DNA of 64,000 nt from Agelas oroides (GCA_949130485.1 OX422183.1:18321934-18385933); one strand, 5' to 3'; positions 11,294 through 22,980 are shown, counted from the first letter of the stretch. The notes: a model not told the origin generated them from the letters alone. Made by a program: numbers and translations.

Positions 11294-11879
11294 ATGTTTG
11301 GTATTGAGATGAATTAAGCTACACTGTAGCTAGAGACACATGCACTTCAAGTGAATTTACTTTATAGAAAACAGACCCTAAAGTTGATATGTAACGTTAT
11401 TGCCAAAATATGTAAATGGTATAGTTAAACAAGGCTTACCAATGTTTGCTGCATCTTCGACCAATACTCCAGCTTCTTGCAAAGTGACAGTTCAACACTT
11501 AAAAATGAGGACAATCACTGTTGTTTCTCTAATTTAAATATTATTCATTAAAGCTGGGACTAGTCACATGAGAACTGGGCCCCCCCTCCCCCCCAAAAAA
11601 TCATGTACCGGCCGTACCATTGCCGCCGGCCCTGTTAATAGAGTAGCCAGCTATAGGCGACTTCGCAGCAATGTAGGTGCTAAGTACACCAACATGGCGG
11701 ATGGTATCACGTGTATTAAGGTGGCAGTGGAAGTCTCTCGGCGGAGGTTAACGAAAACATAAACCTGGGTTACAGTCAGGACCAGTGTTACTCCTAGTTT
11801 CAGGGTTAGGGTTTGGTTTAGAGCCTAATTTTAAAAAAGGGTTTTAGAAGCTCATTAATATATTCATAACCCAAAATTG
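11294..11879. other. 3' flank of the SWIM gene, no other gene seen
   Basis: AT-rich sequence with ATTAAA near 11547 that could serve as a weak poly(A) signal. A short ORF at 11568-11762 has no recognisable content. Repeat F1 material begins near 11880. Confidence 0.4.
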
Positions 11880-13316
11880 CCACTCGATGGACGTATCTAC
11901 ACACTCACTGTAGGTAGCGTCCTAACCACCAATGTATCTCAAATCAGTCTGTGCCAGCTTTTGTTCAGAGCTACTCTCAAAGTCAGGCTAGACTCACGTT
12001 TGTCACTACTCTTGGAATGGACAACTTTGACTGCACCAAAATGAATGCACATTTAAAAAAATTCACAGCTTGTCTACGGGAGGGGCTCATTCACGAGTGC
12101 AAGCAAGCATTACTAGCCCCACCTTTCCCCCTTATGTTGCTAAACAACTCACGGCTCTGTTCCACACACAACCATTCTTCAGCTCTCTTGACTGCGGCAA
12201 TGTAGTACCAACGATATATTGCGCATTCTAGTTAAGGTGGCGGTGAAGTCTTTCGACGGAGGTTAACGAAAACATAAACTTGGGTTACAGTCAGGACCAG
12301 GGTTACTCCTAGTTTCAGGGTTAGGGTTTGCTTTAGGGCAATCTTGCTTTGCCTAATTGTAAAAAAGGTTTTAGTGGCTCATTAATATATTCATGAACCC
12401 AAAATTGCCCCTCAATGGACGCATCTACACACTCACTGTAGGTAGCGTCCTAACCACCAATGTATCTCAAATCGATCTGTGTCAGCTTTTGTTCAGAGCT
12501 ACTCTCAAAGTCAGGCTAGACTCACGTTTGTCACTACTCTTGGAATGGACAACTTTGACTGCACCAAAATGAATGCACATTTCGAAAAATTCACAGCTTT
12601 GTCTACGGGAGGGGCTCATTCACGACTCGAAGCACCTGGCCACGGTCACCAACTAGGCTAGGCATACGGCCGCGAGACCTGGGCCTACTCAACAAATACA
12701 GTCTTGGCCAGTGTGGCCTTTCTGCTGTTTCTAGACACAGTGCTGTAGTGTCAGTAGCTGTGATTAGTGCGTAGTGCCTGCTTGTGAAAGCAAGCTTGTG
12801 TCTAGAAGGGTTCTCTGCCACCTAAAGTTAGGTAAGATGTGGCCTGGCGGAACCCCTCATGTGGTGGTCGGAACTTTGAAGATAAGCTTAGATCGACTTA
12901 AAAAAAAAACAAAGGAAAAAAAAGGAGTTTAGTAGCTAGAGTGCTGTAGTGTCAGTAGCTGTGAGTAGTGCGTAGTGCCTGCTTGTGAAAGCAAGCTTGT
13001 GTCTAGAAGCACTGAGCAGAAAAGCCACAGTGGCCAAGACTGTACTCATTGGGCAGGCCCAGGTCTTGCGATCGTATGCCAAGCCTAGTTGGTGATCGTA
13101 GCCCGGTGCTTCGAGTGCTGGGCTGGGCTTTAAGGTGGCAGGGAACCCTGTACTTTCAAGGTCAACAAACCTGGAATCCAAGCTGATAGAATTCTTTGTC
13201 TTTTAGCGCACAGTCCGTTTTTGGAGTCTTCAACCGTTCACTGTCCGTAAAATTGGGGATTTTCCCCATTTCCTGTCGGCATTGACATCAATAATCAGTT
13301 TATAATTAAGTTAGTT
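11880..13316. repeat. Composite of F1, F2 and F3 repeat copies
   Basis: Two F1 copies in direct orientation (about 11930-12240 and 12440-12640), each preceded by a block containing CACTCACTGTAGGTAGCGTC, are followed by F2 pieces (12650-12720 plus; about 12725-12910 and 12930-13130 minus) and an F3 copy on the minus strand (about 13147-13316). Every open frame here follows the repeat units, so I regard them as non-coding. Confidence 0.8.
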
Positions 13317-14105
13317 AAGATGTGGCCTGGCGGAACCCCTCATGTGGTGGTCGGAACTTTGAAGATAAGCTTAGATCGACTTAAAAAAAAATTTTTTAAA
13401 TAAAAATAAAAAAAGAAGGAGTTTAGTAGTGCGTAATGCCTGCTTGTGAAAGCAAGCTTGTGTCTAGAAGCAGCAGAAAGGCCACGGTGGCCAAGACTGT
13501 ATTTGTTGAGTAGGCCCAGGTCTCGCGGCCGTATGCACAGCCTAGTTGGTGACCGTGGCCAGGTGCTTCGAATGCTGGGCTGGGCTTTAACTAGAATACG
13601 CAATTTATCGTTGGTGGTCACACTCTGGTACCCAAGGGAGCTGAACGGTGGCTGTGTGTGGAACAGAGCCGTGAGTTGTTTAGCGACATAAGGGGGGGAG
13701 GTGGGGCTAGTACTGCTTGCTTCCACTCGTGAATGAGCCCCTCCCGTACTAAAATAAGCTGTGAATTTTTCGAAATGTGCATTCATTTTGGTGCAGTCAA
13801 AGTTATCCATTCCGAGAGTAGTGACAAACATGAATCTAGCCTGACTTTGAGAGTAGCTCTGAACAAAAGCTGGCACAGAGTGATTTGAGATACATTGGTG
13901 GTTAGGACTCTACCTACAGTGAGCGTGTAGATGCGTCCATCGAGTGGCAATTTTGGTTCATGAATATATTAATAAGCTACTAAAACCCTTTTTTAAAATT
14001 AGGCAAAGCAAGATTGCCCTAAAGCAAACCCTAACCCTGAAACTAGGAGTAACCCTGTCCTGACTGTAACCCAGCTTTATGATTTCGTTAACCCCCGCCG
14101 AGAGA
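13317..14105 (-). repeat. Longest F2+F1 compound repeat copy
   Basis: This reads TAAGATGTGGCCTGGCGGAA at the left, then F2 and F1 in inverted order, and ends in GGGTTAGGGTTTGC-type sequence (as its reverse complement). It shows that F1 and F2 are parts of one unit of about 0.8 kb. The 178-codon frame on the minus strand spans both parts but has no domain and low complexity, and its equivalents elsewhere are broken. Confidence 0.7.
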
Positions 14106-14118
14106 CTTCACCGCCACC

Positions 14119-14213
14119 AAACCCTAAGCCTAGCCCTAGCCCTAACCCTAGTTTGCCTTAACCCTAAAATCCCTAACCCTAATCTCATTAACCCGAACCC
14201 CCCTAACCCTAAT
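14119..14213 (+). repeat. Interstitial telomere-like repeat
   Basis: Degenerate CCCTAA and CCCTAG hexamers recur (for example AGCCCTAGCCCTAACCCTAG, then CCCTAACCCTAA). TTAGGG is the common metazoan telomere repeat. The array is short and mutated, and GGGTTAGGGTTT also occurs at repeat ends near 11805 and 12320. It is therefore part of the repeat-rich locus, not a chromosome end. Confidence 0.75.
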
Positions 14214-14805
14214 TGAGCCTATGAATCTAATTAAAGCCCGACAGAGCTCTACAATCTGGGGTGTTTCTGTCCACCTCATGAATATTAATGAGTTGACTTT
14301 AACTAGACCTCAGCATTCCCCCTGAACAACCCTGGGTTCAGTCAGCTGTCCAATGGGAGTGTTAGAGTATGACTCTCATGAACCTCATTATTGATCTTCT
14401 GCTGAACCATCAGCAGCTTGGCTTGGGGTTGAAAGGTATGGGTGAATGATGTTGAATATTTGAGTATGCCCTGAGCCTTTCATGGCTCAAACCCGAACAG
14501 AACAGGGCTGTGAATCTCATTAACCCTCCTTGGATACTTGTGAACGTTGTTAATGTCCCAATTGAGATCAATGAATCTCATTAAAGGTGCATAATTCCGG
14601 CTGGAATCAGGCAATCTCTCCCCTTGTGCATACTCTAATAGTTGAATTTAGCTAGCTCTGTGTGGCACCCCTAGGCAACATTCCATTCATTGGTCCTGAA
14701 GAATATGATTAGTGGGGTCATGTTTGTTCTGTGGTAGCACTGGATTGGGTTGACTTGACAGATGTAATATTCATAGTACAGTTATGTGCAGCATCTTAAT
14801 TATAA
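14214..14805. other. No gene seen
   Basis: AATCTCATTAA-type words recur (about 14184, 14515, 14575) along with ATGAATATTAATGAG. These look like relics of a low-complexity repeat. No coding or RNA gene was found. Confidence 0.4.
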
Positions 14806-14990
14806 ACTGATTATTGGATGCCAATGCCGGCAGGAAATGGGGAAAATCCCCAATTTTACGGACAGTGAACGGTTGAAGACTCCCAAAACTGATGGTGTGC
14901 TAAATTTTTAAGAAGACAAAGAAGTCTATCAGCTTGGATTCCAGGTTTGTCGACCTTGAAAGTAACAGGGTTCTCTGCCACCTTAAAGAC
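14806..14990 (+). repeat. Repeat F3, second copy
   Basis: This closely matches 2505-2668, including GGGGAAAATCCCCAATTTTA and GGTTTGTCGACCTTGAAA. It continues into GGTTCTCTGCCACC, which is also present next to the F2 copy near 12810. Confidence 0.75.
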
Positions 14991-15129
14991 ACACCTACCC
15001 AAACGTTTACCATCGATTTCCTGACCCAACTAAAGAGCGCCCGCATGCAGCTCCCCGTGACTCTCCATTCGGACTAGGCCCCCACAACTGGGTGCAGAAA
15101 TTTGCCCAAACAGGGATACTCTCCTTAAG

Positions 15130-15300
15130 TGAAGAACAACGGCGGCGGAAGACATTTTGGGGGCGAATGATTTGTGTGCGTGCTTACGCACGCACATCAT
15201 TGCTAGGGGGGCCTGGGGGTATGCTCCGCCAGGGAAATTAGATGCTCTGAGACTGCTTCTGAGGTCACTTTTGGCCCAAACCGGCACTACAGTTATCATT
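15130..15300. repeat. Dispersed MITE-like fragment
   Basis: CTAGGGGGGCCTGGGGGTAT followed by GCTTCTGAGGTCACTTTTGG is shared with 22380-22460 (CTAGGGGGGTCTGGGGGCAT, GCTTCTGAGGCCATTTTCGG) and partly with 40336-40360. Neither end could be delimited here. Confidence 0.6.
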
Positions 15301-15902
15301 GTTATCTGTACGTCTTCGCATGTATGACTCTAATTCGTACAGACGTCCACATTTCATGCAGTGGCCGTTGCTGAAGAGTCCAAACTTCTGAGTTTCCAGT
15401 GCTGAGTACTATATAGGCCTACTGAGCTTGGGGCGGGGCCACAACGTGGCGAGACTCGACACTCGTGCGCCGGGATCTCTGCGACATGCTGCGAGACTCG
15501 AGACTAGTTGGCCTGGACAATGGTTACGCTATCTAGCTCAGTGCAGTGGTGTCAGTTTGTTAGTATACGGTATCTAATAAAGGGGGCTTGCCGTGTCAAT
15601 GTCATGACTGTGGGCGATTGTGGGGGCTATGCCCCACGCCTTATATTCCCACTGCCCCCCGGTTCCACCGCCTATGAAGAAGAAGAAGAAGCAGCACGCC
15701 GTATCACGTGCACGCCGTAAACGTCAGCTGCAATTGCTACAGGCGACGAAGAATTGGGCGGAGCCTGGACGCCGTGCTTGTAAATATGTATAGTAAGGTG
15801 GCCCGAGTATACAAAGTCGCGCTGGTGTCAGAAACTCATGCTCTCACCGCAATTGCTTTTCACGGACATTGTGTCAGACTCTCCACTTCACGAGAACCTG
15901 AA

Positions 15903-16511
15903 ATGAAGCCGATTTACATGAGTGCAGTGTTGTTCGTCTACTGCTGCATTTGGCAAGTTAAAGTGCAAGCCCAAGGCCGAGATTTGACACGTGAACCTGA
16001 AAGCAGTGGCTCGTCTGTCGTGCAAGCTACTGTCGCACAGATCCGTGACTCAAATATATTTCCAGACGATCATCAGCTTCTTCGCAGGATAGCTTTGGTG
16101 GAATCGGACGACGGCAGAAACTCCCGGACCTACCGACAAGGGTACCATGGTGGTATTTGGCAAGTGGACTGGAATGGATTCGAGGACACCCAAGACACAA
16201 ATTCACACCCGGGACTTGTTTCTAAATTTCTCAAGATCCAGCGTGAGTTTGGTATCGACTGGCCATCTGTGCAGTGGGAAGACCTTCGCAAGCCACTCTA
16301 CTCTGGACTGGCCGCTCGCCTCAAATTATCAAACGTAGCCCCATCGATTCCACTTGCTAGTGATGTGGCGGGCCAGGCTTCGTATTGGAAAACGTATTAC
16401 AACACAGAAAGTGGCGCGGGCACTGTGGAGAAGTTTATTCAAGATGTAATGGCATTGGAGGACGGTAAGGTCCCTCGACGCGTCCCGGCTTCCTTACGTG
16501 GAGTAATATGA
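15903..16511 (+). CDS. Secreted lysozyme-like (SLT/goose-type fold) protein
   Basis: The ATG at 15903 opens a 202-residue protein starting MKPIYMSAVLFVYCCIWQV. This is a signal peptide with probable cleavage after the QVKVQA region. The frame stays open upstream to 15708 but without another well-placed ATG. The mature part carries IALVESDDGRN, YHGGIWQVD, FGIDWPSVQW, DLRKPLYSGLAARL and VAGQASYWKTYYN. This pattern matches metazoan secreted proteins of the lysozyme-like superfamily, in which the Glu of ALVES is in the position of the catalytic acid. A role in cleaving bacterial peptidoglycan outside the cell is likely but inferred. The gene is intronless in this model, with AATAAA 48 bp after the stop. 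Confidence 0.8.
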   Translation: MKPIYMSAVLFVYCCIWQVKVQAQGRDLTREPESSGSSVVQATVAQIRDSNIFPDDHQLLRRIALVESDDGRNSRTYRQGYHGGIWQVDWNGFEDTQDTNSHPGLVSKFLKIQREFGIDWPSVQWEDLRKPLYSGLAARLKLSNVAPSIPLASDVAGQASYWKTYYNTESGAGTVEKFIQDVMALEDGKVPRRVPASLRGVI

Positions 16512-16558
16512 TTTCTTACGCTTAGTATACATAGTCCATAATGGTAGTTCCATGCAAA

Positions 16559-16564
16559 AATAAA
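16559..16564 (+). terminator. Poly(A) signal AATAAA
   Basis: A canonical hexamer 48 bp past the TGA of the lysozyme-like gene, followed by T-rich sequence. This spacing suits 3' end formation of that transcript. Confidence 0.6.
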
Positions 16565-18781
16565 TTTTGTATCAAATAACCTCGTTGCACATAATGCATC
16601 AATGCATCATGAGCCCTGACCTGCATGCACAAGTTATTTTATTAAATTAACACTGCTAGAGTAAGTCTTTATGGTTCAAGTTGGCTATAGCTAACTTGGA
16701 CCATTATATATAATGGAGGTTTTTGATTGGTTGGATGTAGATAACTGCTTACTATACGTGCCACTGCATGCATTGTCCTGCATGCATGTCTAGATTGTAA
16801 TGTACCATATCTCATTGTATATATAGCTTTGTAGCTTATATCACCGCAGTGTGAATCATGAACTGTCAATCAGACCACCCACCAAGCTGACTGTAATATG
16901 ATCTAAGCCAGAAAACATGTACATCACTCAAGCTATAAATTCCCTAAACTAATTCAGATTGTCTAGAAATAAGGATGACTAGTTTCCACACATGCGATGC
17001 AGAAGGCCTCGGCTCATAGAGGGGCCTGGGATCACACTTTCCCAGAAAGTCACTTTTTCCAAATTTGAATCTTCTGTGGTGCAATTTTATCAATTCTGAC
17101 ATGTTTTCAATGATAAAAACCTTGTTCACTGCTTTCTTGAGATGTATAGTCTCAAAACCCACACCTTTTGGGCATACTCTAAAGCTCAGCAGCTTTATGC
17201 AGTGTGAGTGTGCTGCAGAACTGACCGACCTGAGTAGTTTCTAGAAACCTCAAATCCCCCCACTCTCCCTTTCACTCCCACTGCCATTCCACCTTCCAGA
17301 CTTGTAGGAACTCACCTCTATCATCAGACAGAAATTTGATACTATTCACAGTCTGAACATATATTCACAGTGTTTTTAGTGGCAGGTGGGGTGACAATCT
17401 CAATAGATGGTGAATGTAATCATACCTTTTCCCCATTTTTCCACACAATACCCACAACTCCAGTTGGCATATAGTGTAAGTGAATTTCTGCTACGAAGAT
17501 GAGAAGCATTCACTGTACTTACTATAACTACTGTAAGACTGATGAGTAACTGGCCTTCCTATTACACTGCAAAAAATTGGAGGTTGATAACCCCCCAAAA
17601 TATCATCTCAGTTGTAGTCTGATTTTATGCAGGTGGTGACCCACCTCTCTTTAATTTGCCATGGTTTAGGGTTACATCCTTATCTTGTCAAGGATTTCAG
17701 CGAGACAAGTCACGAATTAGGCTGCAAATAAAATTCATCAGTTTTTAATTGCATATTTGTGCCAAAAACAGGGTGGAAGTGTGGCAATCACCTTTTCCCC
17801 CAAGTGTAACATTCACTCATTTACATCACAAGCAAGTAGTCAAGAATACTTACTCATCTGCGTCACAAATGCCAGACTACTTGCTTGTGATATGTTCACT
17901 CACCTGAAACTCAGTAGCAAATGGCTTGTTGAAATGATATAATGGGTTAACCTCTGGACAGCATTCATATATTGTTGCCTTATTGGAACTTTGAGTACAC
18001 AAAAGTTGTAACTCTACACTGTGGTAAAGTGGGAGGTGGTAGGGCCAAGGTCCTGCAACTGCATGAGGTGAACCATCTTAGGTTAAATCAACCTCCAGTG
18101 TATTAACTACTCAGTATTGAGCTGTTATACACATGGTCACTTGTGCATGCATGGTGAAAACATAGTGAGAATTAGGCCGATGCATAGCTTGGTGTGTAGC
18201 CATGACAAGTTTATAAGTGAGCAAGATATGTGAGCATCACTGTGTTGCTTTCTTTGGGCAAGAGCACATTGCTTTGGGCTTTGAATCAAATTTGTTGAAG
18301 CATGCTCTACCTCAGGAGCCATTACTGGCTTCAAGTCGGCATAAATGAAAGTAGCTAACCACGTTCATGCTCAGCAAGAGACATGGACCTTTTTGCTTGA
18401 ATGAAGTGTCACAAAAGCTGACCATTGAACATGAGTGTGCATGCATTTACTTACAGCTGAGGGCCTCAGCTACAAGTGAATGCATGTTCAATTAGCATTA
18501 GATGAAAACAGAGGGAAGCCAGCAGTTACCAGAAATTGAACCCTTTCCAGGGTTTTCTGAAAATGTGATCTGGGCCCAGGTACCTAGTAAGAACTTCTCC
18601 AGCAAAATGATAAAAATTATAATAACAGTTGCACTCAATTCAGAAGCTGGTACACGATTTGTCAAGGCGTGAGAAAGTCATGGCTGTGTCTGTGGATGTC
18701 CATTGCCTGTTAGTTTAAGTTGGCAAGAGTTAAGTCAAGTCATTTCTTCACCTCAAAACCCAAGTTTGTAGATTCCACCAG
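16565..18781. other. Intergenic, repeats only
   Basis: No gene was found. An inverted repeat CACAAGCAAGTAGTC (17827-17841) / GACTACTTGCTTGTG (about 17874-17888) marks a copy of a repeat also present near 43650 (AACTACTTGCTTGTGATGCA). An imperfect palindrome CAAGTTGGCTATAGCTAACT lies near 16678. Confidence 0.45.
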
Positions 18782-18944
18782 CTCTAGCTCTTGACCAATC
18801 AGCAAAGGGACAGTCGTTTGAACTTGCTAGAATTGCTGCAGAATTAGATGCCTCTTCTGACAGTGCACATGCAGACACTCATGCACCTGCTCCACCTGCT
18901 CCAAGGCGTGGACAACCACAACTTTTTGACTCATTAAAACAAAG
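18782..18944 (+). CDS. Possible internal exon of an unrecognised gene
   Basis: An AG acceptor (TTCCACCAG) and a GT donor (AAACAAAG/GTTGGT) bound an open stretch. Its translation looks protein-like: LALDQSAKGQSFELARIAAE, then an Ala/Pro/His-rich part, then RRGQPQLFDSLKQR. The bias toward GCT and CCT codons differs from the AT-rich flanks. I cannot link it to another exon. It may be a remnant of a gene between the lysozyme-like gene and the vWA gene. Confidence 0.3.
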
Positions 18945-19908
18945 GTTGGTCTCACAACTCTGTAAAGCTTGCAGAAATCACCACGTACAGTGATGTAGCT
19001 ACTTTGACATCTGGTGAATGACTGAAAGTCAAACCCTAGCTTGCAAGTAAACACCTTTGCAAATAGGGAACAGCAACTTATTTGCAATAAGTAGCTATAG
19101 CTAATGAAATTGGTGAATTTTCAGTGTTGTTTATTGCTGCTTGAGGTGTGACCTGTTTTGAGCCACTTGCCTTGTGCACGGACAACTCTCAAAAACTGCT
19201 TGAAACTGACAAAAGAGTGCAGTAGTTGGCAATATGTCGTGCTTTGGAAACTGCATGTATACCAGATGCCATTATGGCAAGCTTAATCAGTAACTATTGA
19301 TTATCTTTTTGACGGCTGTAGGAAAGCATTTAGCTAGCTACAACATCTGATACATCTGGCCAACTGGTAATATCTTATGGTACAACTCCATCCAATTGCA
19401 CATGCACAATTTGAAATACACTAACTCACGTCAAGTAAAAATCACTTGCGGTCCCCTTGGGTTACTTGGTAAGGTATCTATAGTGTCTCCCTTTTGTTAT
19501 ATTCTCAAGTATCAGAAATTTCCTTCCACCATTCAAAATGCTTATATACAGATAAAGCCCCTTACATTAGACCATGGCTCTATTAAACGAAGAGAATGTT
19601 TTATTAGTGGCATTTTAATTAACAAATTACAAATAATTGACATCTCTGCTTTCAGGTGCCCTTCTTACACAAATACATATTGAAGCCTTGGGGTATTTAA
19701 ATTTGATATGCAATCACTGTATGTCCTGCTGAGCTTTATGTATTCATAAAAGCCTAGCTGCAATATGTATGTAGCACGTTTGTGTCAACACTCAATTCTT
19801 TACCATTGTCTGTGATTTGCACTAGTAGCTAACTATAAATCCATTCAAGACAGCAACATCCACTAAACATCAAGTAAAGACAACACTATTATTATTGTGT
19901 TTTCACAG

Positions 19909-21293
19909 AGTGCCAGATAAGGGGAATTGACATCATCTTTGTCCTGGATTCATCTGGAAGTGTTGGGTCAAGTAACTTTCAGAATGTCAAGAATTTTGCT
20001 GCCAATTTAGTCCAGCAACTTCAAATTGGACCAGACAACACTCGAGTAGGACTGATACGCTTTGCTACATCAGCTAGTGTACTATTTCATCTCAACACAT
20101 ACCAAAATGACTCAAGCCTGCTTCAAGCTATTGCAAACATTCCATACTCTGGTGGTAGTACTAATACTCCTGCTGGGCTAATCACCCTTCTCAGTGAGTT
20201 TAGCACAGTGTATGGTGCTCGACCATTACAACAGGGAATTCCACGTGTCGCGATTGTTGTTACTGATGGGATGTCCAATCAGGGAGGTGGTCCTCCAGCA
20301 ACTATTGCAGCAGCAAATGATCTCCATGCTAATAATATCATAGCTTATGCTGTAGGTGTTGGTGACTCTATACTTATTGATGAACTCAATGCTATTGCCA
20401 CCGATCCTGATAGTCAATATGTTCGTCTTCTTTCTACCTTCGATGTCAATGAACTGAGGGAACTGCAGGAATTGTTGAATAGTGAAGCTTGCCGAGGTAA
20501 GTATATATACTGCATTGCTGTGACTTGAAAGTCCAGGAAGGGTGGTTTGATAGAATTTGGACCTTGCTTATTTTGCTGCTGCACTGTGGTTGTCCTCCAA
20601 AGTAATATAAACAGCTTGGCAGGCGATATGTATTACATTGCAGCACTTGCATTTTCTGTTCTTTTCTGTTTGTAGCATCTGCAATTGGAGATATTGCACA
20701 AGCATTCATGGGTACACTTGAGCAAAACCAAGTAGCTTTCTTTCAGTTTACTTTGCCTGAAGAAGGGCTGACACTGAAACTTAATGTGCAAACTGGACTA
20801 GTTATTCTCTATGCTTCAAACAAGATACAAAATCCGAATGAGGCATTTTATGACTGGAGGCTTGAAACCAGCAGCAGTGCAGATGTTTATATAAGCCCAG
20901 ATGATTTGGAGGAATCACCATCTCTTACAAAACGCCAAGTGCTACAATCTTTGAATACTACAATATTCATTTCAATTGAAGGCCAAAGTGGAATAAACAA
21001 CTTTACTTTAAACACAACTTATGGTGACACTTCATCATCTGCTCAACCAACAACTACACATCTGCAGGTATGTAATAATGTATAACTGCATGCAGCAGCA
21101 ATCATCAATCTCCACTCCACCTCACTACATGTGGCATGCTAATAGCTATAATCAAAATGATTCAGTTCTATACATTTGACAAATCTCGAAGCATTTACTT
21201 ATAGTCTGTGATAATTGCTTGTTACTGTGATCATCCCTGCAGCTCCCAGTAATGCTATTTGGATTATTGATGGTGGCAGTGCAGGTGTTGTGA
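19909..21293 (+). CDS. vWA domain protein with PPC-like domain and probable GPI anchor
   Basis: Three exons can be placed: 19909-20496 (phase 1 to 1), 20676-21067 and 21243-21293. The first encodes a complete von Willebrand A domain: FVLDSSGSVGSSNF supplies the MIDAS DxSxS, GGSTNTPAGL the Thr, and VVTDGMSNQGG the Asp. The second starts AFMGTLEQNQVAFFQF and resembles the beta-sandwich PPC-like domain seen in secreted metazoan and bacterial proteins; it is followed by a Ser/Thr linker. The third, entered in phase 0 after TTTHLQ, encodes only LPVMLFGLLMVAVQVL and a stop, which suits a GPI-attachment signal. A cell-surface adhesion or matrix-binding role with divalent metal is likely. The 5' exon with the signal peptide was not found. 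Confidence 0.75.
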
Positions 21294-21768
21294 GAGAAGT
21301 AAACAGAACATGCTATGGACTACCTATATGGCTTTAGTATTTGCTTAGATTAGCTGCAAAAGCAAAAGTTAGCCATGCAATTTATCTCACATTTCCCACT
21401 CGATAGTACCCTAGAGTCAGCTCACATAACCATTATCGATGTTTTCTTTTTGAACTTGTACTTACTACATAGCAGCAACAAAAAAGGTATTCATAATATC
21501 ACTATATAACTGAAGATTATGGTACCAGTGGTTCTAAAGAAAAATATTTGGACATTCACTCAGCTGACAATGATTAACATTTCAAAGATGCTATAATAAC
21601 GTTAACCATCAGACCCAAATTTCCTGAAAAGTGTTTTCTTGATAAAGGTAACCATACAGCATTATTGAAACATCGTGATAAAATGTGAACAGTTGGTTTC
21701 TGAATATTGCATATACCATGATGTTACACTAACTGATCACTTTACACCAGCCATGTTTATCACTTCTA

Positions 21769-21826
21769 AGATGTTCAAGCTGTACCAGCCACTGTACAAA
21801 CAGTGGCTGGTACAGCTTGAACATCT
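21769..21826. repeat. Perfect 26-bp stem hairpin
   Basis: The arm starting AGATGTTCAAGCTGTACCAG pairs with its exact reverse complement after the 6-nt loop TACAAA. All 26 positions match. It lies in non-coding DNA after the vWA gene. It may be a small palindromic transposon remnant or a transcribed hairpin. Confidence 0.85.
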
Positions 21827-22303
21827 CCCCCTCTCTCCCTAGCTCACCACTATCTAAAACTTCTCCTAGTAGTTTTTGATAGCCTGTTGTTCTTGTGAGC
21901 ATAGAGTCTTTCAGTTTTGTAAGTCGGCAAAACAGAACTGACTTTGAAGCTCAAAGTCTATAGATAGCAAATGAATGAATGTAATGAAATAAGCAACTCA
22001 GTTTCTTCTGAGTATTTATATGTATCCCATCCAGCATAGTCCACTTGTCACTTCTCGATATTTGTTGTAGCCATTCAGTGTAATGGTCATCAGACCAGCA
22101 AATTTTGTGCTACGGTAGGTAAAGGATTTTGTACCAGGAGTGATGTTATTTGTTGGATGCCATCCAACAATGTTAACATAACTCAGGGAATCTATATATA
22201 GCTATATGCTCCACTTTACCCTTTTTTTTCTATAGTAACAGTTAAGTGGGTATTATTTTCCAATGCTTTGTACTGGTAATCTGAAAGTATAACTGACTAC
22301 TTG

Positions 22304-22460
22304 CAGGCCTGTAGCCAGGATTTTCATAAGGGGTGTCTGATGGTGTATGTATATATGTATGCATAAGCATGCAAGACTAGGGGGGTCTGGGGGCATGCTC
22401 CCCAGAAATGTTTTAGAAATTAGATTGCTTCTGAGGCCATTTTCGGACAGAAGCAGACCC
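22304..22460. repeat. MITE-like fragment
   Basis: This begins CAGGCCTGTAGCCAGGATTT, a typical terminus of a widespread invertebrate MITE type. It continues with CTAGGGGGGTCTGGGGGCAT and GCTTCTGAGGCCATTTTCGG, shared with 15190-15270. A partial relative starts at about 40286 (CAGGCCCGTAGGAAGCAATA). The right terminus is not visible. Confidence 0.6.
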
Positions 22461-22566
22461 GTAGTAGCTACATGGCTCGCAGAGTATTGATTCCAATTTG
22501 GCTATCCATATAATGCATTTTGCTAAGATGCAGCTGACATCGAATTTCCGCAAAAGAAAGTACTAC

Positions 22567-22965
22567 CGTATTTATTCGAATAAAACACATGCAAATGAAA
22601 TCATTTGAGTGGGCATGCATTAAGTTAGATCCACCCATAAATTCCAGGAATTGAATTTCTTGCATTAGATTAGATCATGCGTTGCAATGGATTCACACTG
22701 AATATTTTTTGGCCACACAGAGATGCACGAGTTCCTGGCCTTCAGTTCTCCAGAAATGACGTTCTTGGTAGACAGTAGCAGCTGCAGCAACAAAAAGTCT
22801 TACAAGCACCAAAGTAGAACATTTATGGGATAGCTCTTTTTCCTGGAAATTGCTCTTGACCGCCATTTGTTGCCACAAAATAAACTGACTGGGACAACTA
22901 AGAGGCTTCATTCCTGGTATTGTGCTAAATTGGATCAACCCAAAATTAATTAGTGGCAGCTTGGA
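22567..22965 (+). repeat. Inverted partner of the repeat at 29080-29560
   Basis: ACCGTATTTATTCGAATAAA at the left, then TAGATCCACCCATAAATTCC and TGGATCAACCCAAAATTAAT at the right, are found in reverse complement in 29080-29560. Both copies also encode the same decayed peptide stretch (around VYQE-HFWRTEGQE). This suggests a transposon with a former short ORF. Confidence 0.8.
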
Positions 22966-22980
22966 AGAACAGCAAGTGGG

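Noticed and set aside
13340-13876. 178-residue minus-strand ORF as a gene
   Set aside because: It spans two repeat modules. The same frame is broken in the other copies, and the translation has no domain.
15708-15902. 65-residue N-terminal extension of the lysozyme-like protein
   Set aside because: It would place the obvious signal peptide in the middle of the protein, and the frame opens at GTG.
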